A DNA stretch of 64,000 bases from Firm-04 sp964479595 (GTDB taxonomy: Bacteria > Bacillota > Clostridia > Oscillospirales > Ruminococcaceae). Below are positions 1 through 8,253 of this stretch, piece after piece; position 1 is the stretch's first letter, and every line of letters starts with the position of its first letter. Position numbers and translations under genes: made by a program. The DNA lies in the NCBI GenBank assembly GCA_964479595.1, contig CAYZMU010000001.1, positions 1-64,000 on the forward strand. Direction: 5' to 3'. The notes beneath the pieces were generated by a model, which saw only the letters and a list, made by a program, of their open reading frames with translations, was not told where the DNA came from and made no database searches.

Positions 1-129
1 TGGGACGGGTTCTACTTCATCTACACGATGCCGGATGAGATGCAGGGCGCCTATGAACACGCGGGCGTGAACACGAATAACTATGTAACCTCTGAATCCA
101 CTACCGCCTCGACAACCACAACACCGTAA
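1..129 (+). CDS. C-terminal end of an exported Thr-rich protein (partial)
   Basis: Frame 1 is open from the window edge to a TAA at 127-129, giving 42 residues. They begin WDGFYFIYTMPDEMQG and end in a Ser/Thr run (TTASTTTTP). Thr-rich tails and linkers of this kind are found on several other exported proteins in this window, so a cell-surface or secreted protein is likely. The start and the functional domain lie upstream of the window and no family can be assigned. Confidence 0.6.
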   Translation, partial: WDGFYFIYTMPDEMQGAYEHAGVNTNNYVTSESTTASTTTTP

Positions 130-150
130 AGCGGATTTGTTTCCCGCCGC

Positions 151-179
151 GGGCAGCCGGGGATGAAACTCGGCTGCCC
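151..179. terminator. GC-rich hairpin between convergent genes
   Basis: A perfect 9-bp inverted repeat (GGGCAGCCG at 151-159, CGGCTGCCC at 171-179) with an 11-nt loop lies between the end of the partial + strand gene and the end of the - strand prepilin peptidase gene. No clear T-tract follows on either strand. The convergent position suggests a shared terminator, but the call rests on the stem alone. Confidence 0.4.
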
Positions 180-191
180 CGGGCGGGGACT

Positions 192-1097
192 TCAGGATAA
201 CAGGAACAGGGAGGAATAGTACTGAACCGTTTCGGGCTGGGGCAGAACCCGGGCGATATACCAGTTGGTCAGTTCCTCGCCGAACATCGCCCCTATGAGC
301 AGCCCCATGCAGAGATACGGTCCGAAGGCGAATTTGGATTTCCCGGTGACTTTCTTAATCACCAGCCCGAAGATTGCAGCAAGAATAATTCCGATGAACG
401 CCGCGGGAACGACCGCTTTCCACCCGAGATAGAGCCCGGCGCAGGCCATCAGAATTGTATCGCCCAGCTCAATGCCGCGGATTTTTTCACCGGTTTTCTT
501 CTTGATGTAAGCGCCGCTTATCTCCCCGATGATGAAGAAGGGGACGCTTACGCAAACGGCGCCGATGAGACGGTCTGTCAGTTTCACGTCCGCCACGAAA
601 AAGCTCGGTATGGTCAGAAGGAGAATCACGGCGAGCACGCGCAGGTCAATCTCGAGCGTGTCCCAGTCCATGAACCCCACGACGATGAGCACGGATGTAA
701 ACAGGCACATGAGGACCATATTCCAGTTGAGCCCGAATACGAAGAAATCCGCGACGTAGAGCAGACCGTTGAGCGCTTCCACGATAGGGTAGCGCGGGGA
801 GATTTTCTCGCCGCAGTTACGGCATTTTCCGCGCAGGAAGAGCCAGCTGAAGACGGGGACCAGATCAATGGCGCGGATTTTGGCGCCGCAGGTCATGCAG
901 TGCGAGGCGCGCTTGATGAGCGATTCGCCGCGCGGCAGGCGAATGATCACAACATTCAGAAAGCTGCCGATACAGATGCCGTAGATAAAAACGACGGGCA
1001 CGGCAAAGAGGAAGAACCCCAAATCGTAGAAGGCCCAGTCCTTCCAGCCCGTCTGTGCCGCGAAGAGAAACGCGGCGGGACTTAAAAATTGTGACAT
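192..1097 (-). CDS. pilD: Prepilin peptidase (type IV leader peptidase)
   Basis: A 301-aa polytopic membrane aspartic protease that cleaves, and in this family usually N-methylates, type IV prepilins. The N-terminal domain has GSFLNVVIIRLPRGES (44-59) and two CxxC pairs (C67/C70 and C92/C95) that form the zinc site of classic PilD/GspO proteins. The two catalytic Asp regions are FMDWD (142-146) and ELGD (210-213), followed by the late FGPYL segment (258-262). About seven to eight hydrophobic segments are visible. The ATG at 1097 is preferred to the longer frame because GAGGAGG lies just upstream and the promoter lies between the two options. The gene is divergent from pilB-pilT, which points to a type IV pilus or related secretion machine. 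Confidence 0.93.
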   Translation of the reverse strand: MSQFLSPAAFLFAAQTGWKDWAFYDLGFFLFAVPVVFIYGICIGSFLNVVIIRLPRGESLIKRASHCMTCGAKIRAIDLVPVFSWLFLRGKCRNCGEKISPRYPIVEALNGLLYVADFFVFGLNWNMVLMCLFTSVLIVVGFMDWDTLEIDLRVLAVILLLTIPSFFVADVKLTDRLIGAVCVSVPFFIIGEISGAYIKKKTGEKIRGIELGDTILMACAGLYLGWKAVVPAAFIGIILAAIFGLVIKKVTGKSKFAFGPYLCMGLLIGAMFGEELTNWYIARVLPQPETVQYYSSLFLLS

Positions 1098-1127
1098 AAG
1101 CACCCTCCTCTGAGAATTACTGGTTCT

Positions 1128-1156
1128 ATTGTACCACACTTTGGCTGAATTTTCAA
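1128..1156 (-). promoter_or_regulatory. Sigma-A-type promoter of the prepilin peptidase gene
   Basis: On the minus strand TTGAAA (1156-1151) and TACAAT (1133-1128) are separated by 17 bp, with TGTGG directly before the -10. The start codon lies about 30 nt downstream. Confidence 0.8.
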
Positions 1157-1183
1157 GAGGGGACGGCATCCGCAAGGGCTTTC

Positions 1184-1205
1184 GCTGTTTCGGGCGAGAA
1201 ACAGC
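1184..1205. other. Perfect hairpin upstream of pilB
   Basis: GCTGTTTC (1184-1191) and GAAACAGC (1198-1205) form a perfect 8-bp stem around a 6-nt loop, 33 nt before the pilB start. There is no T-tract, so it is not an obvious terminator. It could be a regulator site or a structured 5' end of the pilB mRNA; no clear pilB promoter was found. Confidence 0.4.
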
Positions 1206-1238
1206 TTAGCATATTGAATTTATTTTGGAGGTTTGAGT

Positions 1239-2918
1239 ATGAGAAACATCCGAATTGGCGACTACCTCGTGGAAGAGGGGCATATTACGCCGGAACAGTT
1301 AGAGGAAGTTCTGGAAGCGCAGCGCAACTCCAAGGAAAAGAAGCGTATCGGCGAACTGATTGTGGATATGGGCTTTATGTCGGCGGAGAAATTCGCGCAG
1401 GCGCTGTCTGTGAAACTCAATGTGCCGTACGTGGACTTGGGCGCGCTGGATATTGACAGTGAAATCGCGAGAATGGTGCCGGAGGAGATCGCGCGCAACC
1501 AGCACGTCATCGCCATCAACAAGACCGGACGCCGCCTGACCGTCGCGACAGATGACCCCGTGAACTTCAACATCATGGAGGAAATCAAGATAAAGACCGG
1601 TCTCGACTGTTTCCCGGTTCTGGCGACGAAGGCCGCTATCAACAAGGCGGTCGGCAAGGTTTACCAGATGTCCGATCTGGGCGAACTCGAGGGCATCGGG
1701 GAGACTCAGGTTGAGGAAGAGGACGAGAGCGACGACAACGTCAAGAGCGCGCCGATTGTCAAGCTCGCGACGCAGATTATCGAGCAGGCGTTCCGCGCGG
1801 AGGCGACGGATATTCACATCGAGCCGTTTGAGAAGTACACGGCGATTCGGATTCGTGTCAACGGCGACTTGGTGGAACTGATGAAACTGACCGCGAACGT
1901 GCAGAACCAATTGGCGACCCGTATCAAGCTGATTTCGGGGATGAACATCGCCGAGAAGCGTATCCCGCAGGACGGACGTTTCTCGCAGGTGGTGGACGGC
2001 GTCACCTTGGACGTGCGTGTTTCGTCGCTGCCGATGGTACACGGCGAGAAGATCGTTATCCGTATCCTCTCCACCGGCGCCATCAAGACCAGAGGTCTGC
2101 GCGAACTGGGTATGTCCCCCTACAACTTAAACCTCTTCGAGAGCATGATCAAATGTCCGCACGGGGTGATTCTGGTCACGGGGCCGACCGGTTCGGGCAA
2201 ATCCACCACGCTGTACGCGGCGCTGGGCGCGATTGCCAGACCTGAGGTTAATGTCGTGACGGTTGAGGACCCTGTGGAAAAGCAGATGGACGGCATCAAC
2301 CAGTGCCAGGTGAACGTGAAATCCGGCATGACCTTCTCCGCCGCGCTGCGTTCCATTCTCCGTCAGGACCCTGACGTCATCATGATTGGTGAGATGCGTG
2401 ACGGCGAGACCGCCGAAATCGGCATCCGCGCCGCGATTACGGGGCACTTGGTGCTCTCCACGCTCCACACCAACGACGCCGCCTCGACGATTATCCGACT
2501 GGTGGATATGGGCATTCCCGCGTACATGGTCGCGTCCTCGCTCATCGGCGTTGTGGCGCAGCGTCTTGTGAAGGTGCTGTGCCCGGCGTGCAGAAAGCAG
2601 AGAATGTCCACGCCGGAAGAGAACGAACTCATGCACATCGACCACTCCGTGCCGATTTACGACCCGGGCAGGGAAGTCAACGGGCAGCCCTGCAGAGAGT
2701 GCGGCGGCAACGGCTATCGCGGCAGAACGGCGATTCATGAAATCATTCACTGCTCCGCGGGTATTTCCACGCTGATTGCCAACGGCGCGGGCAAGGAGGA
2801 AATCGAGAACGCGGCACGCGCCAACGGGACCAAGCTGCTGCGTGACAATGTTTCCGACTTGGTTATGCAGGGCGTCACCAGCATGGACGAACTCGTGCGC
2901 GTGACATACGCGGTCTGA
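1239..2918 (+). CDS. pilB: Type IV pilus assembly / type II secretion ATPase PilB/GspE
   Basis: A 559-aa cytoplasmic hexameric ATPase that powers pilus extension or pseudopilus assembly. The N-terminal T2SSE_N domain (about 1-145) starts with GDYLVEEGHITPEQLEE. The ATPase core has Walker A GPTGSGKST (315-323), an Asp-box region near VTVEDPVE (340-347), Walker B DVIMIGE (379-385) and the His-box TGHLVLSTLHTND (401-413). A CxxC pair at C448/C451 and another at C485/C488 match the tetracysteine zinc motif of PilB/GspE. The ATG at 1239 has GGAGG 8 nt upstream; the in-frame TTG at 1233 is too close to that site. pilT follows after 43 nt. No pilC or pilin genes are adjacent in the window. Confidence 0.96.
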   Translation: MRNIRIGDYLVEEGHITPEQLEEVLEAQRNSKEKKRIGELIVDMGFMSAEKFAQALSVKLNVPYVDLGALDIDSEIARMVPEEIARNQHVIAINKTGRRLTVATDDPVNFNIMEEIKIKTGLDCFPVLATKAAINKAVGKVYQMSDLGELEGIGETQVEEEDESDDNVKSAPIVKLATQIIEQAFRAEATDIHIEPFEKYTAIRIRVNGDLVELMKLTANVQNQLATRIKLISGMNIAEKRIPQDGRFSQVVDGVTLDVRVSSLPMVHGEKIVIRILSTGAIKTRGLRELGMSPYNLNLFESMIKCPHGVILVTGPTGSGKSTTLYAALGAIARPEVNVVTVEDPVEKQMDGINQCQVNVKSGMTFSAALRSILRQDPDVIMIGEMRDGETAEIGIRAAITGHLVLSTLHTNDAASTIIRLVDMGIPAYMVASSLIGVVAQRLVKVLCPACRKQRMSTPEENELMHIDHSVPIYDPGREVNGQPCRECGGNGYRGRTAIHEIIHCSAGISTLIANGAGKEEIENAARANGTKLLRDNVSDLVMQGVTSMDELVRVTYAV

Positions 2919-2961
2919 CAAACGCTCTCCAGAAGAACGAAGAAACGGAGGATTTCCTACT

Positions 2962-4071
2962 ATGCCCACCATCATGATCAACAAAATCCTGGACGATGTC
3001 CGCGCGCTCGGCTGTTCCGACTTGCACTTCACGGTTGGCATCTGCCCTGTGGTGCGCCTGCACGGCCAGCTGAGGAAGATGAGCAGCTACCCGGTAATGA
3101 CCGACGAGATGATCGCGGAGATTGTGGAACAGATGACGAACGAGCAGCAGCGCGCGCACGTCAACAAACACCTCGATACGGACTTCTCCTATGTGACGCG
3201 TTCCGGCTACCGTCACCGCTGCAATATCTTCTTCCAGCGCGAACACTACGCCATCGCGATTCGTCTGCTGCGAAACGACATCCCGACTTTGAACGACCTG
3301 TTCATGCCGCCCATCATGGCGGAATTCGCGATGCGTCCGCGCGGACTGGTGCTGATTACAGGGCCTACCGGTTCCGGTAAATCCACGACGCTCGCGGGCA
3401 TGATTGACTACGTCAACTGCAACAAGAGCGCGCATATCATCACGATTGAGGACCCGATTGAGTACGTACACGAGCACAAGCGCTGCATGGTCAACCAAAG
3501 AGAGGTGGGCTCGGACGTGCCCGACTTCGCGATGGCGCTGCGCGCGGCTCTTCGTGAAGACCCCGATGTCATCCTCGTCGGTGAGATGCGTGACTTTGAG
3601 ACGATTCAGGCCGCCATCACCGCCGCCGAGACCGGACACCTGGTATTCTCCACGCTGCACACGACCTCGGCGCCGGACACCATCAACCGTATCATTGACG
3701 TGTACCCGGAACATCAGCAGGTTCAGATCCGCACACAGCTGGCGAACGTTCTGGTGGGGGTTGTCTCGCAGACGCTGCTGCCGCTCAAGAACGGCAAGGG
3801 ACGTATCGCGGCGATGGAAATCCTCAACTGCACAGACGCCATTTCGGCGATGATTCGTGAGGGCAAGATTCACCTGATTCTTTCCTCGATTCAGGCGGGC
3901 AAGGCGCACGGCATGATGTGTCTCGACCAGGAGCTCGCGCGGCTTGTGAAAGAGGATAAGGTCGCGGAAATCGACGCGCTGGAAAAGTGCCAGGACAAGA
4001 CAGAGTTCTACCGCTATCTCACGGCAATGGGCGGGCAGTCCGTCATCACGCGAGAGGGCGTTATCGGCTGA
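2962..4071 (+). CDS. pilT: Type IV pilus retraction ATPase PilT
   Basis: A 369-aa ATPase of the PilT family, which disassembles pili and drives retraction. The N-terminal PAS-like segment carries the PilT signature SDLHFTVGICPVVRLHGQL (19-37). Walker A is GPTGSGKST (134-142) and Walker B DVILVGEMRD (202-211), followed by the His box TGHLVFSTLHT (224-234). Toward the C-terminus IQAGKAHGMMCLDQEL matches the family's AGxxxGMxxxDQxL region. The length is close to standard. The ATG has a GGAGG site about 10 nt upstream. It sits directly behind pilB in what looks like one transcript that ends at the hairpin 4078-4109. Confidence 0.95.
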   Translation: MPTIMINKILDDVRALGCSDLHFTVGICPVVRLHGQLRKMSSYPVMTDEMIAEIVEQMTNEQQRAHVNKHLDTDFSYVTRSGYRHRCNIFFQREHYAIAIRLLRNDIPTLNDLFMPPIMAEFAMRPRGLVLITGPTGSGKSTTLAGMIDYVNCNKSAHIITIEDPIEYVHEHKRCMVNQREVGSDVPDFAMALRAALREDPDVILVGEMRDFETIQAAITAAETGHLVFSTLHTTSAPDTINRIIDVYPEHQQVQIRTQLANVLVGVVSQTLLPLKNGKGRIAAMEILNCTDAISAMIREGKIHLILSSIQAGKAHGMMCLDQELARLVKEDKVAEIDALEKCQDKTEFYRYLTAMGGQSVITREGVIG

Positions 4072-4077
4072 AACTTC

Positions 4078-4109
4078 GGGGAGAGCGCGAGGGAGCGCCC
4101 TCCCCTTTT
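4078..4109 (+). terminator. Intrinsic terminator after pilT
   Basis: GGGGAG-A-GCGC (4078-4088) pairs with GCGC-C-CTCCCC (4095-4105) with one internal mismatch, and TTTT follows. It lies 6 nt after the pilT stop and before the lipoprotein gene, so it probably ends or attenuates the pil transcript. Confidence 0.75.
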
Positions 4110-4128
4110 GTCTGAAAAGGGGAAGAAT

Positions 4129-4986
4129 ATGCGAAAATGGCTGCTGCTTCTGAGCGTTTGCGCGGCGGGAGCGCTGTTTGGCTGCGGACAGAAACCGAAG
4201 GAAATCTCGGACACCTTGCCGGCAAATCAAACGATGGAGACGACCGCCGCGACGACCGTGACTTCGGCGGAGACCACGACGGGCGGGACTTCCGAAGAGA
4301 TAGCGCGCACGACGACGCGGAAAGTAAGCGACACAAGCTTGAGTACGGCGGCGACACAAACGGCGGCGCAGACTGCCGGTGCCAACGCGGAGAACTACAC
4401 GTTTACCATGCCCGTGCTGCAGACGCCCGACGCGAAAGGCGGCGAGGGCGGCGAGGAGCACGCGGAGGAGCCGTACCCGGATTATTTTACCTACCGGTTC
4501 GCGGCGGACAATGTTTCCATGCGGCTGGCAGGCGGGAATTATCAGACGCTCTTCTACGATTTTTCCGAGGCGGTCGGACGGGACGCGGAGACGGCGTACG
4601 GGCTGGAGGACTTCGATTTTGACGGGTATCCGGATTTGGTGGTGCCGACGCGGTTTGACGACGGGGAGACGTGGACGGTTTTCTTCTGGGAGGCGGGGCA
4701 GCTGAAGTTTTCCGAGACGCCGACGGTCCTTGAAAACCCTGTAAGGGATGAGAGTTCTCAGACGGTTCGTACGCTGAGGCGCGAGAGCGACGGCGAAATC
4801 ATGCTGGAGATGTGGAAATTGCCGCCGGGGGAGATAGCCCCTGAGGGCGGCGGAGCTTATTTCAAGACGGAGACCGATTGCGCGGATTTTGCGGCACTGA
4901 CGCTGCAGACGCCGGATGGGACGCAAAACTTCGAGACACCTGAAGCGCTCGAGGCGGCGCTTTTGCGGCGCTACCGGGGCGGCTGA
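4129..4986 (+). CDS. Secreted lipoprotein with Thr-rich linker, unknown function
   Basis: A 285-aa protein. MRKWLLLLSVCAAGALFGCG is a type II signal peptide with a lipobox ending at Cys19, so the mature protein should be anchored on the outer face of the membrane. A Thr/Ser/Ala-rich stretch (about residues 30-85) follows, then a globular C-terminal domain containing YPDYFTYRFAADNVSMRL and YGLEDFDFDGYPDLVVPTRFDDG. The DFDFDGYPDL segment resembles Ca-binding or FG-GAP-like repeats, but no family is assigned. The ATG at 4129 is chosen because AGGGGAAG lies just upstream and the hydrophobic signal begins there; a longer frame would start inside the terminator region. It ends 34 nt before the DUF1846 gene. 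Confidence 0.8.
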   Translation: MRKWLLLLSVCAAGALFGCGQKPKEISDTLPANQTMETTAATTVTSAETTTGGTSEEIARTTTRKVSDTSLSTAATQTAAQTAGANAENYTFTMPVLQTPDAKGGEGGEEHAEEPYPDYFTYRFAADNVSMRLAGGNYQTLFYDFSEAVGRDAETAYGLEDFDFDGYPDLVVPTRFDDGETWTVFFWEAGQLKFSETPTVLENPVRDESSQTVRTLRRESDGEIMLEMWKLPPGEIAPEGGGAYFKTETDCADFAALTLQTPDGTQNFETPEALEAALLRRYRGG

Positions 4987-5020
4987 GAGCAAACAGATAG
5001 AAATCGGGAAGGAAGCGGCT

Positions 5021-6508
5021 ATGGCAAAACAAATCAAAGCATTTGACAACAGGCGGTACCTGCGGACGCAGTCGGAGCATATCCGGGAGCGCATCTCGCA
5101 GTTCGGCGGGCGGCTGTATCTGGAATTCGGCGGAAAACTCTACGACGACTACCACGCGGCGCGGGTTCTGCCGGGGTTTGAGCCGGACAGCAAGCTCAAA
5201 ATGCTGCTCGGCATGAAACGCGATGTCGAGATTGTTATCGCGATTAACTCGGCGGATATCGAGCGCAACCGCGTGCGCGGGGATCTGGGCATCACGTACG
5301 ACACCGATGTGCTGCGCCTCATTGAGCTTTTCCGCGCGCGGGGGCTGTATGTCGGGAGCGTGGTGATTACGCGCTGGGGCGGCGAGGCGGCTGCGCTGAA
5401 ATTTCAGAAGCGGCTGGAATCGCTCGGCATCAAGGTCTACCGGCACTATCCGATTGACGGCTATCCCTCCAATCTGGGGCTGATTCTCTCGCCGGACGGG
5501 TTCGGGCGGAACGAGTATATTGAGGTGAGCCGAAAACTTGTGGTCGTCACGGCGCCGGGGCCGGGGAGCGGGAAGATGGCGGTGTGCCTGTCTCAGATTT
5601 ACGCGGAGCACCTGCGCGGACAGGAATCGGGCTACGCAAAGTATGAGACGTTTCCCATCTGGAACCTGCCGCTGCGGCACCCGGTGAACGCCGCCTACGA
5701 GGCCGCGACGGCGGACTTAAACGACATCAACATGATTGACCCGTTCCACCTGGAGGCGTACGGGCAGACGGCGGTCAATTACAATCGAGACATTGAGGTT
5801 TTCCCGGTGCTGCACGCCATGTTCGAGCAGATTTACGGCACCTCGCCGTATCAGTCCCCGACGGATATGGGGGTGAATATGGCGGGGTTCTGCGTGGTCA
5901 ATGACGAGGCGGCTCGGCAGGCGGCGCTCGCGGAGATTATAAGGCGTTATTTCACGGCGCGCTGCGAGCTGCGCAAGGGCACGGGGGACGCGGAGACGGT
6001 CGCGAAACTCGAGCTGCTCATGCGGCAGATGAACCTTTCCGAGGACGACCGCCCGGTGATTGCGGCGGCGCGCGCGGTCGGGGAGCGCACGGGTGACGCG
6101 GCGGCGGCGATTGAGCTGCCAAACGGCAAGATTGTCACAGGCAGGACCACTGATTTGCTCGGACCCGTCTCGGCGGCGCTGCTCAACGCGCTCAAGGCGC
6201 TCGGGCGGATAAACGACGACATTCCGCTGCTCAGCCCCACCGTCATCGAGCCGATTCAGCATCTCAAAACCGCGCATCTGGGCAGTTCCAACCCGAGGCT
6301 GCACACAGATGAGACGCTCATCGCGCTCTCCATCAGCGCGGCGACAAACCCCACCGCGGAACGCGCCATGCAGGCGCTTTCGAAGCTGCGCGGATGTGAG
6401 GCGCATTCCACCGTGATTCTTTCCCAAGTGGACGAGCGCACGCTGCGGCGTCTGGGGCTCAACCTCACGGCGGACCCCGTTTTCCACAGCAATCGGCTTT
6501 ATCAGTAA
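5021..6508 (+). CDS. DUF1846 family protein
   Basis: A 495-aa soluble protein matching the DUF1846 family along its whole length: TQSEHIRERI near the N-terminus, LYLEFGGKLYDDYHAARVLP, TAPGPGSGKMAVCLSQIY (a P-loop-like GPGSGK stretch near residues 181-186), FPIWNLPLRHPVNAAYEAATADLND and SPTDMGVNMAGF. The family is common in Firmicutes and its biochemical role is not established; the GxxxSGK-like segment suggests nucleotide binding, which is inference. ATG 5021 has GGAAGGAAG upstream. There is no membrane segment or signal peptide. A weak hairpin plus T-run follows at 6546-6571. Confidence 0.9.
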   Translation: MAKQIKAFDNRRYLRTQSEHIRERISQFGGRLYLEFGGKLYDDYHAARVLPGFEPDSKLKMLLGMKRDVEIVIAINSADIERNRVRGDLGITYDTDVLRLIELFRARGLYVGSVVITRWGGEAAALKFQKRLESLGIKVYRHYPIDGYPSNLGLILSPDGFGRNEYIEVSRKLVVVTAPGPGSGKMAVCLSQIYAEHLRGQESGYAKYETFPIWNLPLRHPVNAAYEAATADLNDINMIDPFHLEAYGQTAVNYNRDIEVFPVLHAMFEQIYGTSPYQSPTDMGVNMAGFCVVNDEAARQAALAEIIRRYFTARCELRKGTGDAETVAKLELLMRQMNLSEDDRPVIAAARAVGERTGDAAAAIELPNGKIVTGRTTDLLGPVSAALLNALKALGRINDDIPLLSPTVIEPIQHLKTAHLGSSNPRLHTDETLIALSISAATNPTAERAMQALSKLRGCEAHSTVILSQVDERTLRRLGLNLTADPVFHSNRLYQ

Positions 6509-6545
6509 AAAATCTTGCACTTTGTGCCGCACGAATCTGTCAAAA

Positions 6546-6571
6546 CGGCGTTCAATGCGCCGGAACTTTTT
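6546..6571 (+). terminator. Weak intrinsic terminator after the DUF1846 gene
   Basis: CGGCG (6546-6550) pairs with CGCCG (6558-6562), and TTTTT follows 4 nt later. The stem is short, so confidence is limited. Confidence 0.4.
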
Positions 6572-6622
6572 GTGCGTTTCTACAAAATCCCTACAAACCT
6601 ATCAGAAAAGTAGGCAAAACAC

Positions 6623-6651
6623 TTGCATTCCGTGCCGCGCTGTGGTATCAT
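6623..6651 (+). promoter_or_regulatory. Promoter of the pyridoxamine kinase / ECF gene pair
   Basis: TTGCAT (6623-6628) and TATCAT (6646-6651) are spaced by 17 bp, with CTGTGG before the -10. The pdxK start codon is 30 nt downstream. Confidence 0.7.
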
Positions 6652-6680
6652 GGTAGCAGTACGGAAGGAAGGAGAAAGCC

Positions 6681-7532
6681 ATGTCAGTCATTCCGCGCGC
6701 CGCGTGCGTCAACGATATCTCCGGCTACGGGAGGTGCTCGCTGACCACGGCGCTGCCTGTCCTCTCGGTCATGGGGGTGCAGGCTTGCCCCGTGCCGACG
6801 GTGGTGCTCTCGAAGCACTCCGGGTTCCCGCGATTCAGTTTTCACGATATGTCCGACACCCTGCCCTTGTATTTCGACACTTGGGACGACCTCGCTTTCG
6901 ACATTATCTTCACCGGATTTTTCGGCTCGGCGGGCGAAATCGAGACGCTGCTGCGGTTCATTCACAGGCAGAAGGACAACAATCCCGCGTGTTACGTGCT
7001 GGTCGACCCCGTCATCGGGGACGGCGGGCGGCGCTACAGCACCTGCACCAAGGAAATCAGCGACGCGATGACGCTGCTGATCGCCGAGGCGGATCTGATT
7101 ACGCCCAATATCACCGAGGCTTGCCTGCTGACGGACACGCCCTATCAGGGCGAGGCGCTGGACTTTGACGACGCGCTGGAGATTGCCAAAAAGCTTAAAA
7201 ACATGGGCTGCGGGGAAGTGGTCCTGACGGGGCTGCAGCGCGAGGAGACGATTGACAACCTCATGTTTGACGGGGCGCGGACCGAGATTGTTACCGCGCG
7301 CCGCACGAAGTCCGTGTTCAACGGCACCGGCGACCTTTTTTCATCCGTGCTTTGCGGGGCGCTCGCGCTGGGTTATTCCACAAAGCGCTCGGTCGCGCTG
7401 GCGGCCGAGTTTATCCGCGATGTGACCGACTACACGCTGCGGCACGGCACACCCGCCTCTGAGGGGCTGCTCTTTGAGCCCCTGCTTGCGAATTTGGGGG
7501 GGAACATCCATGGATCAAACGAAAAAACATGA
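6681..7532 (+). CDS. pdxK: Pyridoxamine kinase (PfkB/ribokinase-like)
   Basis: A 283-aa cytoplasmic kinase that phosphorylates vitamin B6 vitamers for the PLP salvage pathway. Family marks are CVNDISGYGRCSLTTALPVLS at the N-terminus, VDPVIGDGGRRYS in the middle, ITPNITEACLLT, and the anion-hole and catalytic segment FNGTGDLFSSVLCGAL whose Asp is the general base. ATG 6681 has AAGGAGAAAG upstream. The last 23 nt overlap the ECF S-component gene, so the two are almost certainly co-translated; this makes salvage of imported B6 the likely job. Pyridoxal kinase and pyridoxamine kinase are not separable from sequence alone. Confidence 0.92.
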   Translation: MSVIPRAACVNDISGYGRCSLTTALPVLSVMGVQACPVPTVVLSKHSGFPRFSFHDMSDTLPLYFDTWDDLAFDIIFTGFFGSAGEIETLLRFIHRQKDNNPACYVLVDPVIGDGGRRYSTCTKEISDAMTLLIAEADLITPNITEACLLTDTPYQGEALDFDDALEIAKKLKNMGCGEVVLTGLQREETIDNLMFDGARTEIVTARRTKSVFNGTGDLFSSVLCGALALGYSTKRSVALAAEFIRDVTDYTLRHGTPASEGLLFEPLLANLGGNIHGSNEKT

Positions 7533-8034
7533 CAAAGTCAAGCTTTTGGTCGCGACCGCGCTGTTCGCGGCGCTCACCACGCTGATGACGTCTGTGTTCA
7601 AGATACCGTTCGCCAACGGCTACGCGCACTGCGGCGACGCGGTCATCTACCTTTCCGCGGCGGTGCTGCCGCTGCCCTACGCCATGATAGCCTCGGCGGT
7701 CGGCGCGGCGCTCGCGGATCTCTTCACAGGCTACGCCATCTATGCCATCCCGACTTTTCTCATCAAGGCGCTGGTTGCGGCGACGTTCTGGATTATCGGG
7801 GGCAAGCGTCTCTTCTGCCCGCGCAGGGTCATCGGACTGGTCGCGTGCGCGGTGGTTTCGTACCTCTGCTATGCTGTCGCGGATTTGGTGCTGCTTGGCG
7901 GGAGTTTTGCCGCGCTGCTGCTGCAAGGCGCGATGCGCACGCTCCTGATTCAGGGCGGCACGTCGGCGGTCGTCTATTCGGTCGTCGCCATCGCGCTGGA
8001 CCGGATCCCGCACAAGGCGCAGATGAGTTTCTGA
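7510..8034 (+). CDS. ECF transporter S component, probably for a B6 vitamer
   Basis: A 174-aa integral membrane protein with about six hydrophobic segments and the typical S-component opening KVKLLVATALFAALTTLMT, which includes the Ala-rich face that docks the EcfT subunit. Residues HCGDAVIYLSAAVLPLPYAMIAS resemble the substrate loop and following helix of this class. ATG 7510 follows a run of G residues and overlaps the kinase gene by 23 nt; a longer frame would start inside the kinase. The overlap with pyridoxamine kinase suggests a B6 substrate (PdxU-type), which is inference. No EcfA/EcfT genes are in the window, so it would use a shared energising module. Confidence 0.85.
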   Translation: MDQTKKHDKVKLLVATALFAALTTLMTSVFKIPFANGYAHCGDAVIYLSAAVLPLPYAMIASAVGAALADLFTGYAIYAIPTFLIKALVAATFWIIGGKRLFCPRRVIGLVACAVVSYLCYAVADLVLLGGSFAALLLQGAMRTLLIQGGTSAVVYSVVAIALDRIPHKAQMSF

Positions 8035-8070
8035 TACCCCTTCTATCAATAGCCGAAAACGGGGGTAAAA

Positions 8071-8088
8071 TTGCACGTTTTCGTGCAA
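8071..8088. other. Perfect intergenic palindrome TTGCACG-TTTT-CGTGCAA
   Basis: A 7-bp perfect stem (8071-8077 with 8082-8088) and a 4-nt loop lie between the ECF gene and the convergent carboxypeptidase gene. No T-run follows on the plus strand. It may be a weak terminator stem or a protein-binding palindrome. Confidence 0.35.
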
Positions 8089-8203
8089 CAGCGGAGAAAT
8101 TCCGGCGTTTTGCGCAAATCCTAAAGCGATACAAAGACACTGCCTGATGATTTTCACGATAAAAATCTTGCTCTCGGCGTGTGGCATTTTTCTGTCGGGC
8201 AGC

Positions 8204-8232
8204 AAAAACCCCCGGGGGATTTCCCTCGGGGG
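8204..8232 (-). terminator. Intrinsic terminator of the VanY-type gene
   Basis: On the minus strand the stem CCCCCGAGGG/CCCCCGGGGG (8232-8209) is followed directly by TTTTT (8208-8204). It lies 21 nt past the carboxypeptidase stop codon and may also act for the convergent ECF gene. Confidence 0.85.
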
Positions 8233-8253
8233 CTGCTGTTTTGTATGAAGATC

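Noticed and set aside
2875..5094. A 739-codon minus-strand open frame opposite pilB-pilT and the lipoprotein gene
   Set aside because: It is the mirror of GC-rich genes with strong ATPase motifs on the plus strand, has an Arg-rich composition, and lacks a ribosome site or any known motif.
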